Below, piece after piece: positions 1-8,917 of a DNA stretch of 64,000 nt. This DNA comes from Prevotella koreensis (lineage in GTDB: Bacteria > Bacteroidota > Bacteroidia > Bacteroidales > Bacteroidaceae): contig NZ_RYYU01000001.1 in NCBI RefSeq assembly GCF_003977605.1, forward strand, positions 189,175 through 253,174, in the 5' to 3' direction. Made by a program: the position numbers and the translations under genes. Under the pieces are notes generated by a model that did no database searches, was not told where the DNA came from, and was given only the letters and a program-made list of their open reading frames with translations. The number at the start of each line of letters is the position of its first letter. Position 1 is the first letter of the stretch.

Positions 1-244
1 ATATAATATGATTGAATATCAAGCGATTGCAAGTTCATCAACATATCATCAGACGCTTGCGAACGATGAAAGAAAAAGGCATTTTCCCTTTTTCAGCAAC
101 CCTCGACAAATCCTGCAAAATTATCCTCCTGTTCCCCTCAATTCTTGCTCCGCACCTCCCTGCTTTCCCCTGTTTTTATTCCATTCCGTTTTTCTTTCAC
201 CGTTCCGCGCCATTCTTCACAAGTAGTTTTCCGAACGATGTCCG

Positions 245-252
245 TAACTTTG
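245..252 (+). promoter_or_regulatory. -7 promoter box of the mobilizable-element ATPase gene
   Basis: TAACTTTG matches the Bacteroidota -7 consensus TAnnTTTG. No clear TTG lies 19-21 bases upstream, so the -33 element is weak. Transcription would begin at about 258-262, which favours the ATG at 290 over the in-frame ATG at 257. The 244 bases before it hold no gene I can recognise. Confidence 0.5.
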
Positions 253-289
253 CACGATGCTATATATCAACCATTTAAGCAAGAAAGAA

Positions 290-1537
290 ATGGATAAGAA
301 AAACAATGACGGGCTGCTGGAAGATATGCCCGAAAAAAGAAAAAAGGACGGGGCTTTCGTCCGTGTGGGCACAACGCTCTACAAACTTGCAGACATGCCT
401 CTTGTCGGAGGCGGTTTTGTAAGGAAGCGCATCGTGTGGAACAACGAGACGCTCCGTCAGGACTACGGCAGGGACTATCTGGCGACCGTCCCGAAGTATG
501 ACGGTTTCTGCACCGTCCCCGACCATGTGAACTATCAGCCCGTAGTAGGCAGTTTCCTCAACCTCTACGAGCCGACGGGACATCATCCGAAGCAAGGGGA
601 GTTTCCCCATATCGAGGCATTGGCAAGGCACATCTTCGGGGAGCAGTACGAACTTGGCATGGACTACCTGCAACTACTCTACCTGCATCCCATAGAGAAA
701 CTGCCCATCCTGCTGCTCGTATCAGAGGAACGCAACACGGGCAAGAGCACATTCCTCAACTTCCTCAAAGCCCTATTCGGCGGCAATGTAACCTTCAACA
801 CCAACGAGGACTTCCGAAGTCAGTTCAACTCGGACTGGGCAGGGAAACTGCTCATCCTCGTGGACGAGGTGCTTCTCGACCGCAGGGAGGACAGCGAGCG
901 GCTCAAGAACCTCAGCACCACCCTTTCCTACAAGGTGGAGGCGAAGGGCAAGGACAGGGACGAGATTTCATTCTTCGCCAAGTTCGTACTATGCTCCAAC
1001 AACGAACGTCTGCCCGTCATAATCGACACAGGAGAGACACGCTATTGGGTGAGGAAGGTGGGGAGGATAGAAAAGGATGACACGGACTTCCTGCAAAGGG
1101 TAAAGGAGGAAATACCCGCCTTCCTCTATTTTCTCCAGCACCGCACGCTCTCCACGAAGAAAGAGAGCCGCATGTGGTTCAGTCCCGAACTCATCCACAC
1201 GCAAGCCCTGATCAGGATTATACGGAGCAACCGCAACAGGACGGAAGTGGAGATGGCGGAAACCTGCCTTGAAGTCATGGACTGCATGAAAGCGGACGCT
1301 TTCTCCTTCTGCATCAACGACATGCTCCTTCTGCTGAACTGCGCAGGCTGCAGGACGGACAGGACGCAGGTAAGGCGTATCGTGCAGGATATATGGAAAC
1401 TCACTCCTGCCGAAAACACGCTCACCTATACGACCTGCCAGCCGAGCTATGACAACATGCGCCCATATACGGAGATTAGGCGCACGGGGCGTTTTTACAC
1501 CATCGGCAGGAAGCAGTTGGAGGAAATGCAGGGATAG
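290..1537 (+). CDS. Primase-helicase-like AAA+ ATPase of a mobilizable element (DUF5906-like)
   Basis: The protein has 415 residues from the ATG at 290; an in-frame ATG at 257 sits on the predicted transcription start and is less likely. A P-loop reads SEERNTGKST near residues 145-154, with Glu where the first Gly of Walker A usually is. A Walker B-like stretch LLILVDEV follows near 187-194, and LCSNNERLPV near 240 resembles the sensor region of virus/plasmid D5-type helicases. Such proteins are common in Bacteroidota mobilizable islands, where they are thought to unwind or replicate the excised form. It lies 624 bases upstream of the relaxase on the same strand and is as GC-rich as that gene. 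Replication role is inferred from the family. Confidence 0.75.
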   Translation: MDKKNNDGLLEDMPEKRKKDGAFVRVGTTLYKLADMPLVGGGFVRKRIVWNNETLRQDYGRDYLATVPKYDGFCTVPDHVNYQPVVGSFLNLYEPTGHHPKQGEFPHIEALARHIFGEQYELGMDYLQLLYLHPIEKLPILLLVSEERNTGKSTFLNFLKALFGGNVTFNTNEDFRSQFNSDWAGKLLILVDEVLLDRREDSERLKNLSTTLSYKVEAKGKDRDEISFFAKFVLCSNNERLPVIIDTGETRYWVRKVGRIEKDDTDFLQRVKEEIPAFLYFLQHRTLSTKKESRMWFSPELIHTQALIRIIRSNRNRTEVEMAETCLEVMDCMKADAFSFCINDMLLLLNCAGCRTDRTQVRRIVQDIWKLTPAENTLTYTTCQPSYDNMRPYTEIRRTGRFYTIGRKQLEEMQG

Positions 1538-1925
1538 AGGAATCGGAAATGATGAAACTCCACTTTGACAAGCGGCTTGATGAGGGCATGATGAAAGCAT
1601 ATTATGTTGATTTCCAGATTATTGGAACGACATTCATCAATTCATCAGAATTTTCATCACTCCGACTTCGGTGGGAAACGGCAGTGGCATTACAGGCTGA
1701 AACGGAACAGGCAAGACACGCTGATATAAGCAACAGAAAAAGGCAGTCACGGCAAGCCGTGCATTCTGTATTTCCAAGCATGCAGGGTATTCAGATATTC
1801 GGGTGCAGTCCAAGTATGCCTTCGGAGAAACAAGTCCAATCGGCAGCACCGATGGAGAAACCGTGGGGACTTCAGGTTATAAGGGAAAGAAGTGGCAGGG
1901 GCAAATGCCCACGTGGTAAGCACGG

Positions 1926-1956
1926 TACGGATATTTTCAAAAGAGAAAATACCGTA
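1926..1956. repeat. Inverted repeat 1 in the putative oriT region
   Basis: TACGG-A-TATTTTC at 1926-1938 pairs with GAAAATA-CCGTA at 1945-1956 across a six-base loop, a 12-bp stem with one bulged base. No T-run follows, so it looks like a protein-binding or processing hairpin rather than a terminator. Confidence 0.65.
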
Positions 1957-2016
1957 GCTTATTAGGGGATTTTCTTAACGCTTCACTCCGTGTCCGCTAA
2001 AAATCCCCCAATAAGC
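1957..2016. repeat. Inverted repeat 2 in the putative oriT region
   Basis: GCTTATTAGGGGATTTT at 1957-1973 pairs with AAAATCCCCCAATAAGC at 2000-2016, 17 bp with one mismatch, around a 26-base loop. It abuts the first hairpin and lies about 145 bases before the relaxase start. MobV relaxases nick next to such inverted repeats, so this is the best oriT candidate; the nick site is not determined. Confidence 0.6.
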
Positions 2017-2161
2017 CAACAGGGTTGCACCCCTCTGGACACCCCTGCCGAGCCTGTCGGCATGAAGGAACGGGCAAGCCGAAACACATTTCATTTTTCT
2101 TCTCACCGATAAAATCAGGAATATAAAAGACAAAAGACGACAACTATAAAACGATAACATC

Positions 2162-3523
2162 ATGGGATATTGTGTATTGCATTTGGAAAAGGCAAAGGGA
2201 GCTGACAGCGGAATGTCGGCACATATCGAGCGCACCATTGTGCCAAAGAACACAGACCCAACGAGGACGCATCTAAACCGTGAGTTAATAATGTTTCCCG
2301 ACGGCGTGTGCAACCGCACGTTAGCCATACGCCACCGCCTTGACACGGCGGGACTGAAACGTAAGATTGGAAAGAACCAAGTGCAGGCAATACGAATTGT
2401 ATTGAGCGGCACACACGAGGACATGGCACGCGTGGAGGGTGAGGGCAAACTCGATGAGTGGTGTGCGGACAATGTAAAATGGTTGAGGGAAACCTATGGA
2501 GCAGATAATCTTGTTTCAGCAGTCTTGCACATGGACGAGGAAACACCGCATATCCATGCCACTATCGTGCCGATAGTACAGGGAGAACGTAGGAAGCAGA
2601 AAAAGGAAGAAAATGTGAAGCGCAAGTACAAGGTAAAAGCACCTGCCCCACGCCTGTGTGCAGATGAAGTGATGAGCCGTGCCAGCCTTATCAGGTATCA
2701 GGACACCTACGCCGAACACATGGAGAAGTACGGGCTGAAAAGAGGTGTAAGAGGGTCTCTCGCCAAGCACCTCTCCACACACGAGTATTACCGCAGCCTC
2801 ATCACGCAGGGCGAGGACATACAGGCGAACATTGCCACCCTGCTGTCAAGAGAGACAGAGGCAAGTCGAATCATTGCAGAGGCAGAGCAAGCTAAGCAGG
2901 AACTCGCACGCATCAAGGCGGAGACAAAGACGGTGGAACTGAAGAACTCCGCTGCCAGGACTGCCACCGCAGCACTCAACGGAATTGGTTCTCTTTTGGG
3001 AAGCAACAAGATGAGCAGGCTCGAAAGCGAGAACAGGCAGTTGCACGGTGAGGTGGCGGAACTGAAAGAGAACATTGGACAGATGCGCATGGATATGCAG
3101 AATATGAAAGACAGCCACACCGCAGAGCGATTGCGAGCATCGGAGCAGCATCAGCGAGAAATCGGCAATCTCAGGCGCATCGTCGACAAAGCGAAGGAGT
3201 GGTTTCCCATGCTTGCCGAGTTTCTCAAGATAGAAAGGCTTTGCCGTTCGGTTGGATTGTCCGAGAAATACACGGACGAACTCTTGCAAGGCAAAGTTCT
3301 CGTTGTTACGGGAAAACTGCGGTCGGAGGAATACAGGCGTTCGTTCGCCGCTGAGAAGGTTCGTTTGCAGGTGGGTAGGACGGAGAAGGAAGGCAAGACC
3401 ATACTCGACCTGCTTGTGGATAGAGTGCCGATTGCCGCATGGTTCAAGGGGCAGTGGGAGAAAATCAGACAGACGTCCATCCTTTCCTCAAAAGAAAACA
3501 GGAGCAAGGGAGTCAGGCTGTAA
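2162..3523 (+). CDS. MobV/Pre-family relaxase
   Basis: This 453-residue mobilization protein would nick oriT and lead plasmid or island DNA into a recipient using another element's conjugation channel. The N-terminal half has the MobV signature: SAHIERTIVP and THLNREL near residues 20-45, then HMDEETPHIHATIVP near 123-137, the metal-binding histidine motif. The C-terminal part, about residues 210-350, is rich in E/K/R/Q heptads and looks like a long coiled coil. No mating-pair genes are in view, so transfer in trans is expected. Integrase and excision genes are not visible and may lie left of the window. Confidence 0.9.
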   Translation: MGYCVLHLEKAKGADSGMSAHIERTIVPKNTDPTRTHLNRELIMFPDGVCNRTLAIRHRLDTAGLKRKIGKNQVQAIRIVLSGTHEDMARVEGEGKLDEWCADNVKWLRETYGADNLVSAVLHMDEETPHIHATIVPIVQGERRKQKKEENVKRKYKVKAPAPRLCADEVMSRASLIRYQDTYAEHMEKYGLKRGVRGSLAKHLSTHEYYRSLITQGEDIQANIATLLSRETEASRIIAEAEQAKQELARIKAETKTVELKNSAARTATAALNGIGSLLGSNKMSRLESENRQLHGEVAELKENIGQMRMDMQNMKDSHTAERLRASEQHQREIGNLRRIVDKAKEWFPMLAEFLKIERLCRSVGLSEKYTDELLQGKVLVVTGKLRSEEYRRSFAAEKVRLQVGRTEKEGKTILDLLVDRVPIAAWFKGQWEKIRQTSILSSKENRSKGVRL

Positions 3524-3556
3524 CCATGTCTCCGCATGCTCCTTGTTTTCTGCATC

Positions 3557-4348
3557 TCATTCCATGACCTTTTCAGGCAAGGTTGCTTCCTTATAAGATA
3601 TTTCCGCCATGATATGCTCTTCCATGTCATGCTCGTCAAGAAAGACAGGATAGATGAATTTCTCTTCATCCGGAAGTAGGCCGAGCTTTCCTAATTTCCC
3701 AAGCCTTTCCAAAGCCTCTTTCTTATTTTTCACTGTTAGGGTGAAATCACGGACAAACCCCTGTTTCTTGCTTTTCAGGCGCAAGTTCGTCGGAATGCCG
3801 TCTTTCATGACAATCTCATATACCCCCGAGAGAACGGCAGGCCCGACATGCCGATATACGGTAGGGGTGTAACGGCACAGATAAAAAGAATGCGCTGCGT
3901 TCTGGACAAGGAAAAGTCCCGAAACTCCGCTTCCTATTGACCATACAGGGTCTGAGCCTTCGTGAATTTCCAGTAACAGATAAGGCGGGAGGACTTTAAC
4001 GGTCAGTTGCTGTCTTTCCTTTGTGAGGTTGTCGGTCAGTGAGACCTGAAATTCTCCCACTTGCAGGGCTTGGATTGAAAGAACACCTACATGCCCTGCC
4101 TGTTCGGGAGTTCTCGCATAGGCAATTCTAGCATAGTCCTTAAACGCATTGGAATTGCTTATCTGCAAGTCTCCACTGCCACTCGTGATGAACACACGGA
4201 GCGTAGAGCCTTGCATGATTTCCCTATAAGGTTTATCCAATTGAAAAGTCAACTTCTTATCCTCATCAGAAGAGGTGCAACTTATTATAAATGCAAACAA
4301 AAGGCAGGCCAAAGAGAATCTAAAATATCTGCCCATAATAACTGTCAA
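3557..4348 (-). CDS. Lipoprotein of unknown function, co-transcribed with a C10 protease
   Basis: The protein has 263 residues (or 259 from a second ATG at 4336). A signal peptide ending in the lipobox IISC near residue 24 predicts a lipidated, probably surface or periplasmic protein. Residues of about 30-120 look like an Ig-like beta-sandwich; the rest matches no family I recognise. It starts 29 bases after the C10 protease stop on the same strand, so the two are probably one operon. In Bacteroides some C10 proteases are linked to genes for small inhibitors; whether this larger protein has such a role is only a guess. It ends convergently 33 bases from the relaxase gene. Confidence 0.7.
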   Translation of the reverse strand: MTVIMGRYFRFSLACLLFAFIISCTSSDEDKKLTFQLDKPYREIMQGSTLRVFITSGSGDLQISNSNAFKDYARIAYARTPEQAGHVGVLSIQALQVGEFQVSLTDNLTKERQQLTVKVLPPYLLLEIHEGSDPVWSIGSGVSGLFLVQNAAHSFYLCRYTPTVYRHVGPAVLSGVYEIVMKDGIPTNLRLKSKKQGFVRDFTLTVKNKKEALERLGKLGKLGLLPDEEKFIYPVFLDEHDMEEHIMAEISYKEATLPEKVME

Positions 4349-4377
4349 TCATTAGAAAGTGTGAAATGAATTTGGAA

Positions 4378-5766
4378 TTATTTCCTTTTTACCATCGGAA
4401 ATAAGCGAAGTCTTTGATTATAATTTCCTTCTACCGGTCTTGTATCGAAAGAGAGTGAAGTCTCATTTCTGTCAACCATATAGTATCCACTTGCATATCC
4501 TTTCCAACCAAAATTGGCATGAACATAGACATCGTGTGATTTTATCATTGCCTTTAGTTTTGTTGGGGTAGAACGCGTCCGTACCTGATAACCGTCTAAA
4601 ATCCAGCAATGTCCCCCTTTCTTATTTCCAGAACTTCTTGTTTCGGAAGGCTCCTCATCTCCTGTTATCAACACAGGACAACCGCGGTCTAAAGATGCAA
4701 TTATTATGGCCGCATCCATATCATATCCTTTATTTCTTTTTCCCAAATTAAAAGTTACTCCCATTGTTTCCAAATATTTATGACTATTAGTCATGGAGGC
4801 ACCGCCTGTTCCATCCATATTCCATTCTGTTTTGATGCCGTATGCAACATGCTTGCAAAGCAGTGCGACTTGGTGTTGAATATCATCATCCGTTAAGGCA
4901 TCTATGCCTGCGCGTTCTTTTATTAAATTCCAATCTAAAGTATGACCATATACAGAAGACATCGCCTCATAATGTGCAACAATCTGGGCAATAGCCGTCC
5001 CCACACATCCAACAACCTTTGGAATATCATTATTAATATATCCAAGTTCATTATTGTAAGGCCTATTTTGTCCCCATTCTGTACGCAACATGGGCTTAAC
5101 TTCTTTTACCAAAATCCCCATTGTTGGTTCAGGTATCCATTGCCCACGAGTAAGAGGTGTTTGGACTACCTTTATTTTTTCTTTCACATCATGATATGTA
5201 ATGTCATTTGTATGAAAAGCAGTTTTAAGTTTACATAATGTTTTATCATGAAGAGAGTCTCTAATAGCATTATAATAACGCAATTTACTCTTGATGGCAT
5301 TTTCTGCTTCCCTTACCATCAAAGCAACACTTTTATTTTGTGTTGTATCCGCTAAATTACCTTTTTCAGCGAATGCAATAACTGTTGCAAACCTCTCATC
5401 CCCAGCAACAAGAGCAAACCCTTCTTTTTCTGATAATTTTAACTGATATATAGGGATGGAAGAAACTGTGTCTTCTACGCTTTTGGAAGAAATTCCACCA
5501 ATATAGTACTTCTTTTCGATGATAGGGGATTGAGATATACTTCTTGTCGCTTGTTTCCCCGAAAAGTCTTTGACAAGAGTTATCGCTTGGTCCTCTGTTA
5601 TTTCTTTTGGATGTTCAAACGCTATACTAATATACTCTTCTTGAGAAAGGTTTAAGAAACTGCTGTCTGTTGCTTCTTCAAAACTTTCTTGTGTAGTGCA
5701 GGAATACAAATTTATTAGCCCACAAGCAATAATTCCTAATACTGTAAATTTTCTCATTAATTCCAT
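4378..5766 (-). CDS. C10-family (streptopain-like) cysteine protease, lipoprotein
   Basis: The protein has 462 residues, or 459 from the in-frame ATG at 5757, which gives a more typical signal peptide ending in lipobox LYSC. A propeptide of roughly 220 residues precedes the catalytic domain, as in SpeB. The catalytic Cys sits in VVGCVGTAIAQI near residue 254 and the His in GGHCWILDGYQ near residue 385; HANFGWKGYASGYY near the end is typical of the family. It is therefore probably an active, self-processing secreted protease degrading host or community proteins. Its base composition is clearly more AT-rich than the adjoining mobilization genes, so it may be cargo or a neighbouring acquisition. 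Confidence 0.9.
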   Translation of the reverse strand: MELMRKFTVLGIIACGLINLYSCTTQESFEEATDSSFLNLSQEEYISIAFEHPKEITEDQAITLVKDFSGKQATRSISQSPIIEKKYYIGGISSKSVEDTVSSIPIYQLKLSEKEGFALVAGDERFATVIAFAEKGNLADTTQNKSVALMVREAENAIKSKLRYYNAIRDSLHDKTLCKLKTAFHTNDITYHDVKEKIKVVQTPLTRGQWIPEPTMGILVKEVKPMLRTEWGQNRPYNNELGYINNDIPKVVGCVGTAIAQIVAHYEAMSSVYGHTLDWNLIKERAGIDALTDDDIQHQVALLCKHVAYGIKTEWNMDGTGGASMTNSHKYLETMGVTFNLGKRNKGYDMDAAIIIASLDRGCPVLITGDEEPSETRSSGNKKGGHCWILDGYQVRTRSTPTKLKAMIKSHDVYVHANFGWKGYASGYYMVDRNETSLSFDTRPVEGNYNQRLRLFPMVKRK

Positions 5767-5794
5767 ATTAAATTAGATTAGATAAGTTATTTTG

Positions 5795-5825
5795 CAAAGA
5801 TAGGCAATTTTTATATTTAATACAA
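5795..5825 (-). promoter_or_regulatory. Promoter of the C10 protease operon
   Basis: On the minus strand TATCTTTG (5795-5802) is preceded by TTG (5823-5825) at a spacing of 20 bases, a full Bacteroidota promoter. It places the start of transcription about 20-25 bases upstream of the protease start codon. Confidence 0.75.
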
Positions 5826-6266
5826 TCCCCATTGTTGGGTATTTTACAACATTTCAAAGCATTTTGTACAAGTTTTGCCCTACGAATGTTTTGAGTTTTC
5901 CAAACATCTTACTATCTTTGCTCACATAAAGAGTTCTTTGCAAGCAAAACAAAGCAGAACATAGCAAAAGGAACGGTTGCCAAATCGTTACCCGAAAATC
6001 AACCAATCGCATGGAACACTCTTGTATAAAGGGTTGTCGCTTTCCTATCCAAAGTTACAAAAAAAAGTTCATAACCAACCCTTTTCTGTTGAAAAATAAA
6101 CCTCTGACGTTACTATGCCATGTCTTTGGTTGAAGTAGGAATATGAGTGTACATGTAGTGAACCGGAATGCCATTACCGAATGTAAAACGTCGGAAGCAC
6201 CGACCTTTTGGCGAAACATTTTGCATATATCATATTGTGTAAAGTCAATATTTTTACGCTTTTGTT
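5826..6266. other. Gene-free intergenic region with several promoter-like sites and hairpins
   Basis: No coding frame is convincing here. It contains a plus-strand promoter (5891-5920), a minus-strand -7-like box CAAAGTTA (6050-6057), a long-range inverted repeat AAAGGGTTG (6028-6036) / CAACCCTTT (6076-6084), and a short perfect hairpin GTCGG-AAGCA-CCGAC (6190-6204). The right end of the mobilizable element could fall here but I cannot place it. Confidence 0.5.
5891..5920 (+). promoter_or_regulatory. Strong promoter without an adjacent gene
   Basis: TTG (5891-5893), 19 bases, then TATCTTTG (5913-5920) is a close match to the Bacteroidota consensus. The next gene on this strand begins at 6336 and has its own promoter, so this site would make either a 400-base leader or a small RNA. 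Confidence 0.6.
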
Positions 6267-6296
6267 TTGTTTTTATCTTTTTTTAAACTACCTTTG
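6267..6296 (+). promoter_or_regulatory. Promoter of the TonB receptor / nuclease locus
   Basis: TTG (6267-6269), 19 bases, TACCTTTG (6289-6296). The box ends 40 bases before the start codon of the receptor. Confidence 0.8.
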
Positions 6297-6335
6297 TAGC
6301 CCAAAGAAATAATTATAATAAAAACAAATAACGAG

Positions 6336-8897
6336 ATGCAAAAAAAACTGAAACTTGCAGTGCTCGCCCTTTGCTATGCTCCTTTGGCATTTGCCCAGAC
6401 CGAGGAGACGCAGGCGCAAAAGAACGCCGCCATGGACGAGTCTGCATTCACATTCACAGAGGCACAGTTGGGAGATAACGATGACATGTCGCAGAACGTG
6501 ACAATCATCGGTTCTAACAACAATATGTATGCAGAACGTGTCGGCTTTCTTTTCTCACCCGTTCGCTTCCGTTATCGTTCGTTCAACCAAAAATATAACG
6601 ATGTCCATATCAACGGAATGTTGATGAACGATATGGAGACGGGACAGTTCCGTTATTCGCTTGTGGGCGGACTTAACCAGATGACGCGTTACAGCGACAA
6701 CGTACTTCCTTTCGAGAACGGAAGTTACAACATGTCGAACATGGGTGGTGGAGTGAACTACAATTTCCGTGCTGCCAACTTTGCCGCAGGTCATAGGATG
6801 GCATTGAGCGCGGCAAACCGCAACTACACCATGCGCGGTGTATATACGTACAGTTCCGGACTGATGAGCAACGGTTGGGCTGTTACCGCTAACCTCACCT
6901 ATCGTTGGGCCGACCGTGGATATGTTGAGGGAACATTCTATAACTCTCTGTCATATTTCCTCGCAGTGGAGAAGATTCTTGGCAACCATCAGTTGTCGTT
7001 CGCCACATGGGGCAATCCTACGGAACGCTCCACACAGGGTGCTTCCACGGACGAGGCTTACTGGATGGCTAACAGCAACTACTACAACCCTTACTGGGGC
7101 TATCAGAACGGAGAGAAGCGCAATTCGCGCGTTGTGAACGACTACGCGCCGGCCGCCATCTTCACATGGGACTGGAAAATAAACGACGATATGAAACTCA
7201 CAACGTCGATGTTCGGAAAATATTCTATGTATAAGAGCACGAAGCTGAACTATAACAACACCGATAACCCGCAACCGGACTATTGGAAAGTGATGCCAAG
7301 CAGCTTCTATAACGTTTTCGATGAGAACGATGAGCAGCATCGCACGCTGGAAGCATTGGGCAACTGGACAACGGCTTACAGTTTCTTCTCAGGCTCGAAG
7401 GCCAATCGTCAGATAAATTTCGACCAGTTGATTTATTCAAACAAACAGGCATCTGCCAATGGACATGATGCCATGTACTTCATTCAGGCAAAGCACAACG
7501 ATGCTTTGACGCTATCACTCGCGTCGGCACTGAATGTCTCGGTGAACGAAAAGAGCAACTGGAATCTTGGCTTTATGCTCGGAACAAATAAGGGAAGCCA
7601 TTATCAGACTATGGAAGACATGCTCGGAGCAAAGTCGTTCCATAACATCAATACATACGCTTTGGGTACTTATACAATGGATGACCCACGCTTGCAGTAC
7701 GACCTTAACAACCCCAATGCTGTTGTGGGTGTGGGTGATAGGTTCGGATATGACTATGACATCCTCGTCAACAAGGGATACTTCTGGACCAACTACAGTA
7801 CCAGCATGGGTCGTTGGCATGCCAATGTGTCGGCCAGAACAGGTGGCGTACTGATGCAGCGCGACGGTAAGATGCGCAATGGTATGGCACCGGAATTCTC
7901 GTATGGAAAGAGCAAAGCCGCTCGTTTCGGAGAACTTGGAGGTAAGGGAAGTCTGACCTATGATGCCGGTCGTGGCCATGTGTTTGCCCTCGGAGCAGGG
8001 TATGAATGGCGCGCGCCTATGGCATCAACGGCATTCGCAGCACCGGAAATAAGCAACGACTTCGTCAAAGGACTGAAGAACGAACGCATATTCAGCAGCG
8101 AGTTCTCATATCAGTATCACAATTCATGGCTGCATGTCAATCTGAATGGTTATTACAGTCGCCTTTCTAACGTTACGGAGTGGCAGAACTTCTACTTCGA
8201 TGACATCAATTCGTTCTCTTATGTGTCACTGACAGGATTGGAAAAAGAGTACTACGGAGTGGAACTTGCAGCAAAACTTAAACTCACATCTACGCTCGAT
8301 TTCAAAGTCTTGGGTAGCATAGGAGAGGGCAAGAACGTGAACGATGCACAGGTGAGATACATGAACTCGACCAAGGCAATATACACAAGAGAGACCGCAT
8401 ACGTCAAGAATATGCGCGAAGCAGGTACTCCGTTAACGGCATTGTCGGCCGGACTGAGTTACCACAACCGTGGTTGGTTCGTTGATTTGAACTGCAACTA
8501 CTATGACCGTATCTATCTTGCATACTCTCCAAGTTACCGCTATGGCAGTACGTTGAACTACCGTCAGCAACTCGAAGGTAATGTGTTCGACAACCAAGGC
8601 CAACTGCGCGAAGAGGCTGTTGCACAGGCAAAGGGGCACGGTGGCTTTATGGTCGATGGCTCTGTCGGCAGAAACATTCGTCTGAAGAAGGGGCGCAGCA
8701 TAAGCATCAACTTAATGGTTACGAACCTTTTGAACAACACTCGTATCGTTACAGGAGGCTACGAGCAGAGCAGAAGCGACTATACAGGAGCAACGTCAGA
8801 CAACGTGAGAAGCCGTGTATATAAGTTCTCGCGCAACCCGAAGAAATATTATGCCTTCGGAACGAACGGTATGCTGAACCTGACATATAAATTCTAA
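6336..8897 (+). CDS. TonB-dependent receptor-like outer-membrane protein
   Basis: This 853-residue protein has a signal peptide ending in AFAQ near residue 21 and ends in LTYKF, a typical barrel end with terminal Phe. Residues of about 55-130 read like a plug domain (VHINGMLMNDMETGQFRYS), and the rest alternates aromatic strands typical of a 22-strand barrel, with MVTNLLNNTRIVTGGYE near the end as in other receptors. There is no N-terminal carboxypeptidase-like domain, so it is shorter than SusC proteins, and no SusD partner follows. It heads an operon with two OB-fold-like lipoproteins and, further on, an endonuclease, which suggests import of nucleic-acid fragments; the substrate is inferred. 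Confidence 0.85.
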   Translation: MQKKLKLAVLALCYAPLAFAQTEETQAQKNAAMDESAFTFTEAQLGDNDDMSQNVTIIGSNNNMYAERVGFLFSPVRFRYRSFNQKYNDVHINGMLMNDMETGQFRYSLVGGLNQMTRYSDNVLPFENGSYNMSNMGGGVNYNFRAANFAAGHRMALSAANRNYTMRGVYTYSSGLMSNGWAVTANLTYRWADRGYVEGTFYNSLSYFLAVEKILGNHQLSFATWGNPTERSTQGASTDEAYWMANSNYYNPYWGYQNGEKRNSRVVNDYAPAAIFTWDWKINDDMKLTTSMFGKYSMYKSTKLNYNNTDNPQPDYWKVMPSSFYNVFDENDEQHRTLEALGNWTTAYSFFSGSKANRQINFDQLIYSNKQASANGHDAMYFIQAKHNDALTLSLASALNVSVNEKSNWNLGFMLGTNKGSHYQTMEDMLGAKSFHNINTYALGTYTMDDPRLQYDLNNPNAVVGVGDRFGYDYDILVNKGYFWTNYSTSMGRWHANVSARTGGVLMQRDGKMRNGMAPEFSYGKSKAARFGELGGKGSLTYDAGRGHVFALGAGYEWRAPMASTAFAAPEISNDFVKGLKNERIFSSEFSYQYHNSWLHVNLNGYYSRLSNVTEWQNFYFDDINSFSYVSLTGLEKEYYGVELAAKLKLTSTLDFKVLGSIGEGKNVNDAQVRYMNSTKAIYTRETAYVKNMREAGTPLTALSAGLSYHNRGWFVDLNCNYYDRIYLAYSPSYRYGSTLNYRQQLEGNVFDNQGQLREEAVAQAKGHGGFMVDGSVGRNIRLKKGRSISINLMVTNLLNNTRIVTGGYEQSRSDYTGATSDNVRSRVYKFSRNPKKYYAFGTNGMLNLTYKF

Positions 8898-8917
8898 AAA
8901 CCGTAAAACGTAAGAAA

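Larger units (their letters stand above)
1538..2161. other. Non-coding region between ATPase and relaxase, probable oriT region
   Basis: I find no convincing gene here. The stretch holds three close copies of TTCATCA (1633, 1641 and 1653) and two large inverted repeats described separately. Its position directly upstream of a MobV-type relaxase is where oriT normally lies. The one long plus-strand frame (1549-1965) runs through both the TTCATCA copies and the first hairpin and resembles no family I know. Confidence 0.5.

Noticed and set aside
1..278. Two short plus-strand frames at the left edge
   Set aside because: They overlap each other, have no family pattern, and end around the promoter of the ATPase gene.
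1549..1965. Open frame of 138 codons between ATPase and relaxase
   Set aside because: It runs through the TTCATCA copies and a strong hairpin, has no recognisable domain, and lies where oriT is expected.
6190..6224. Possible extra copy of the 22-bp repeat (GGCGAAACATTTTGC)
   Set aside because: Only the GGCGAA and TTTTGC parts agree, spacing differs, and there is no second unit, so I treat it as chance.
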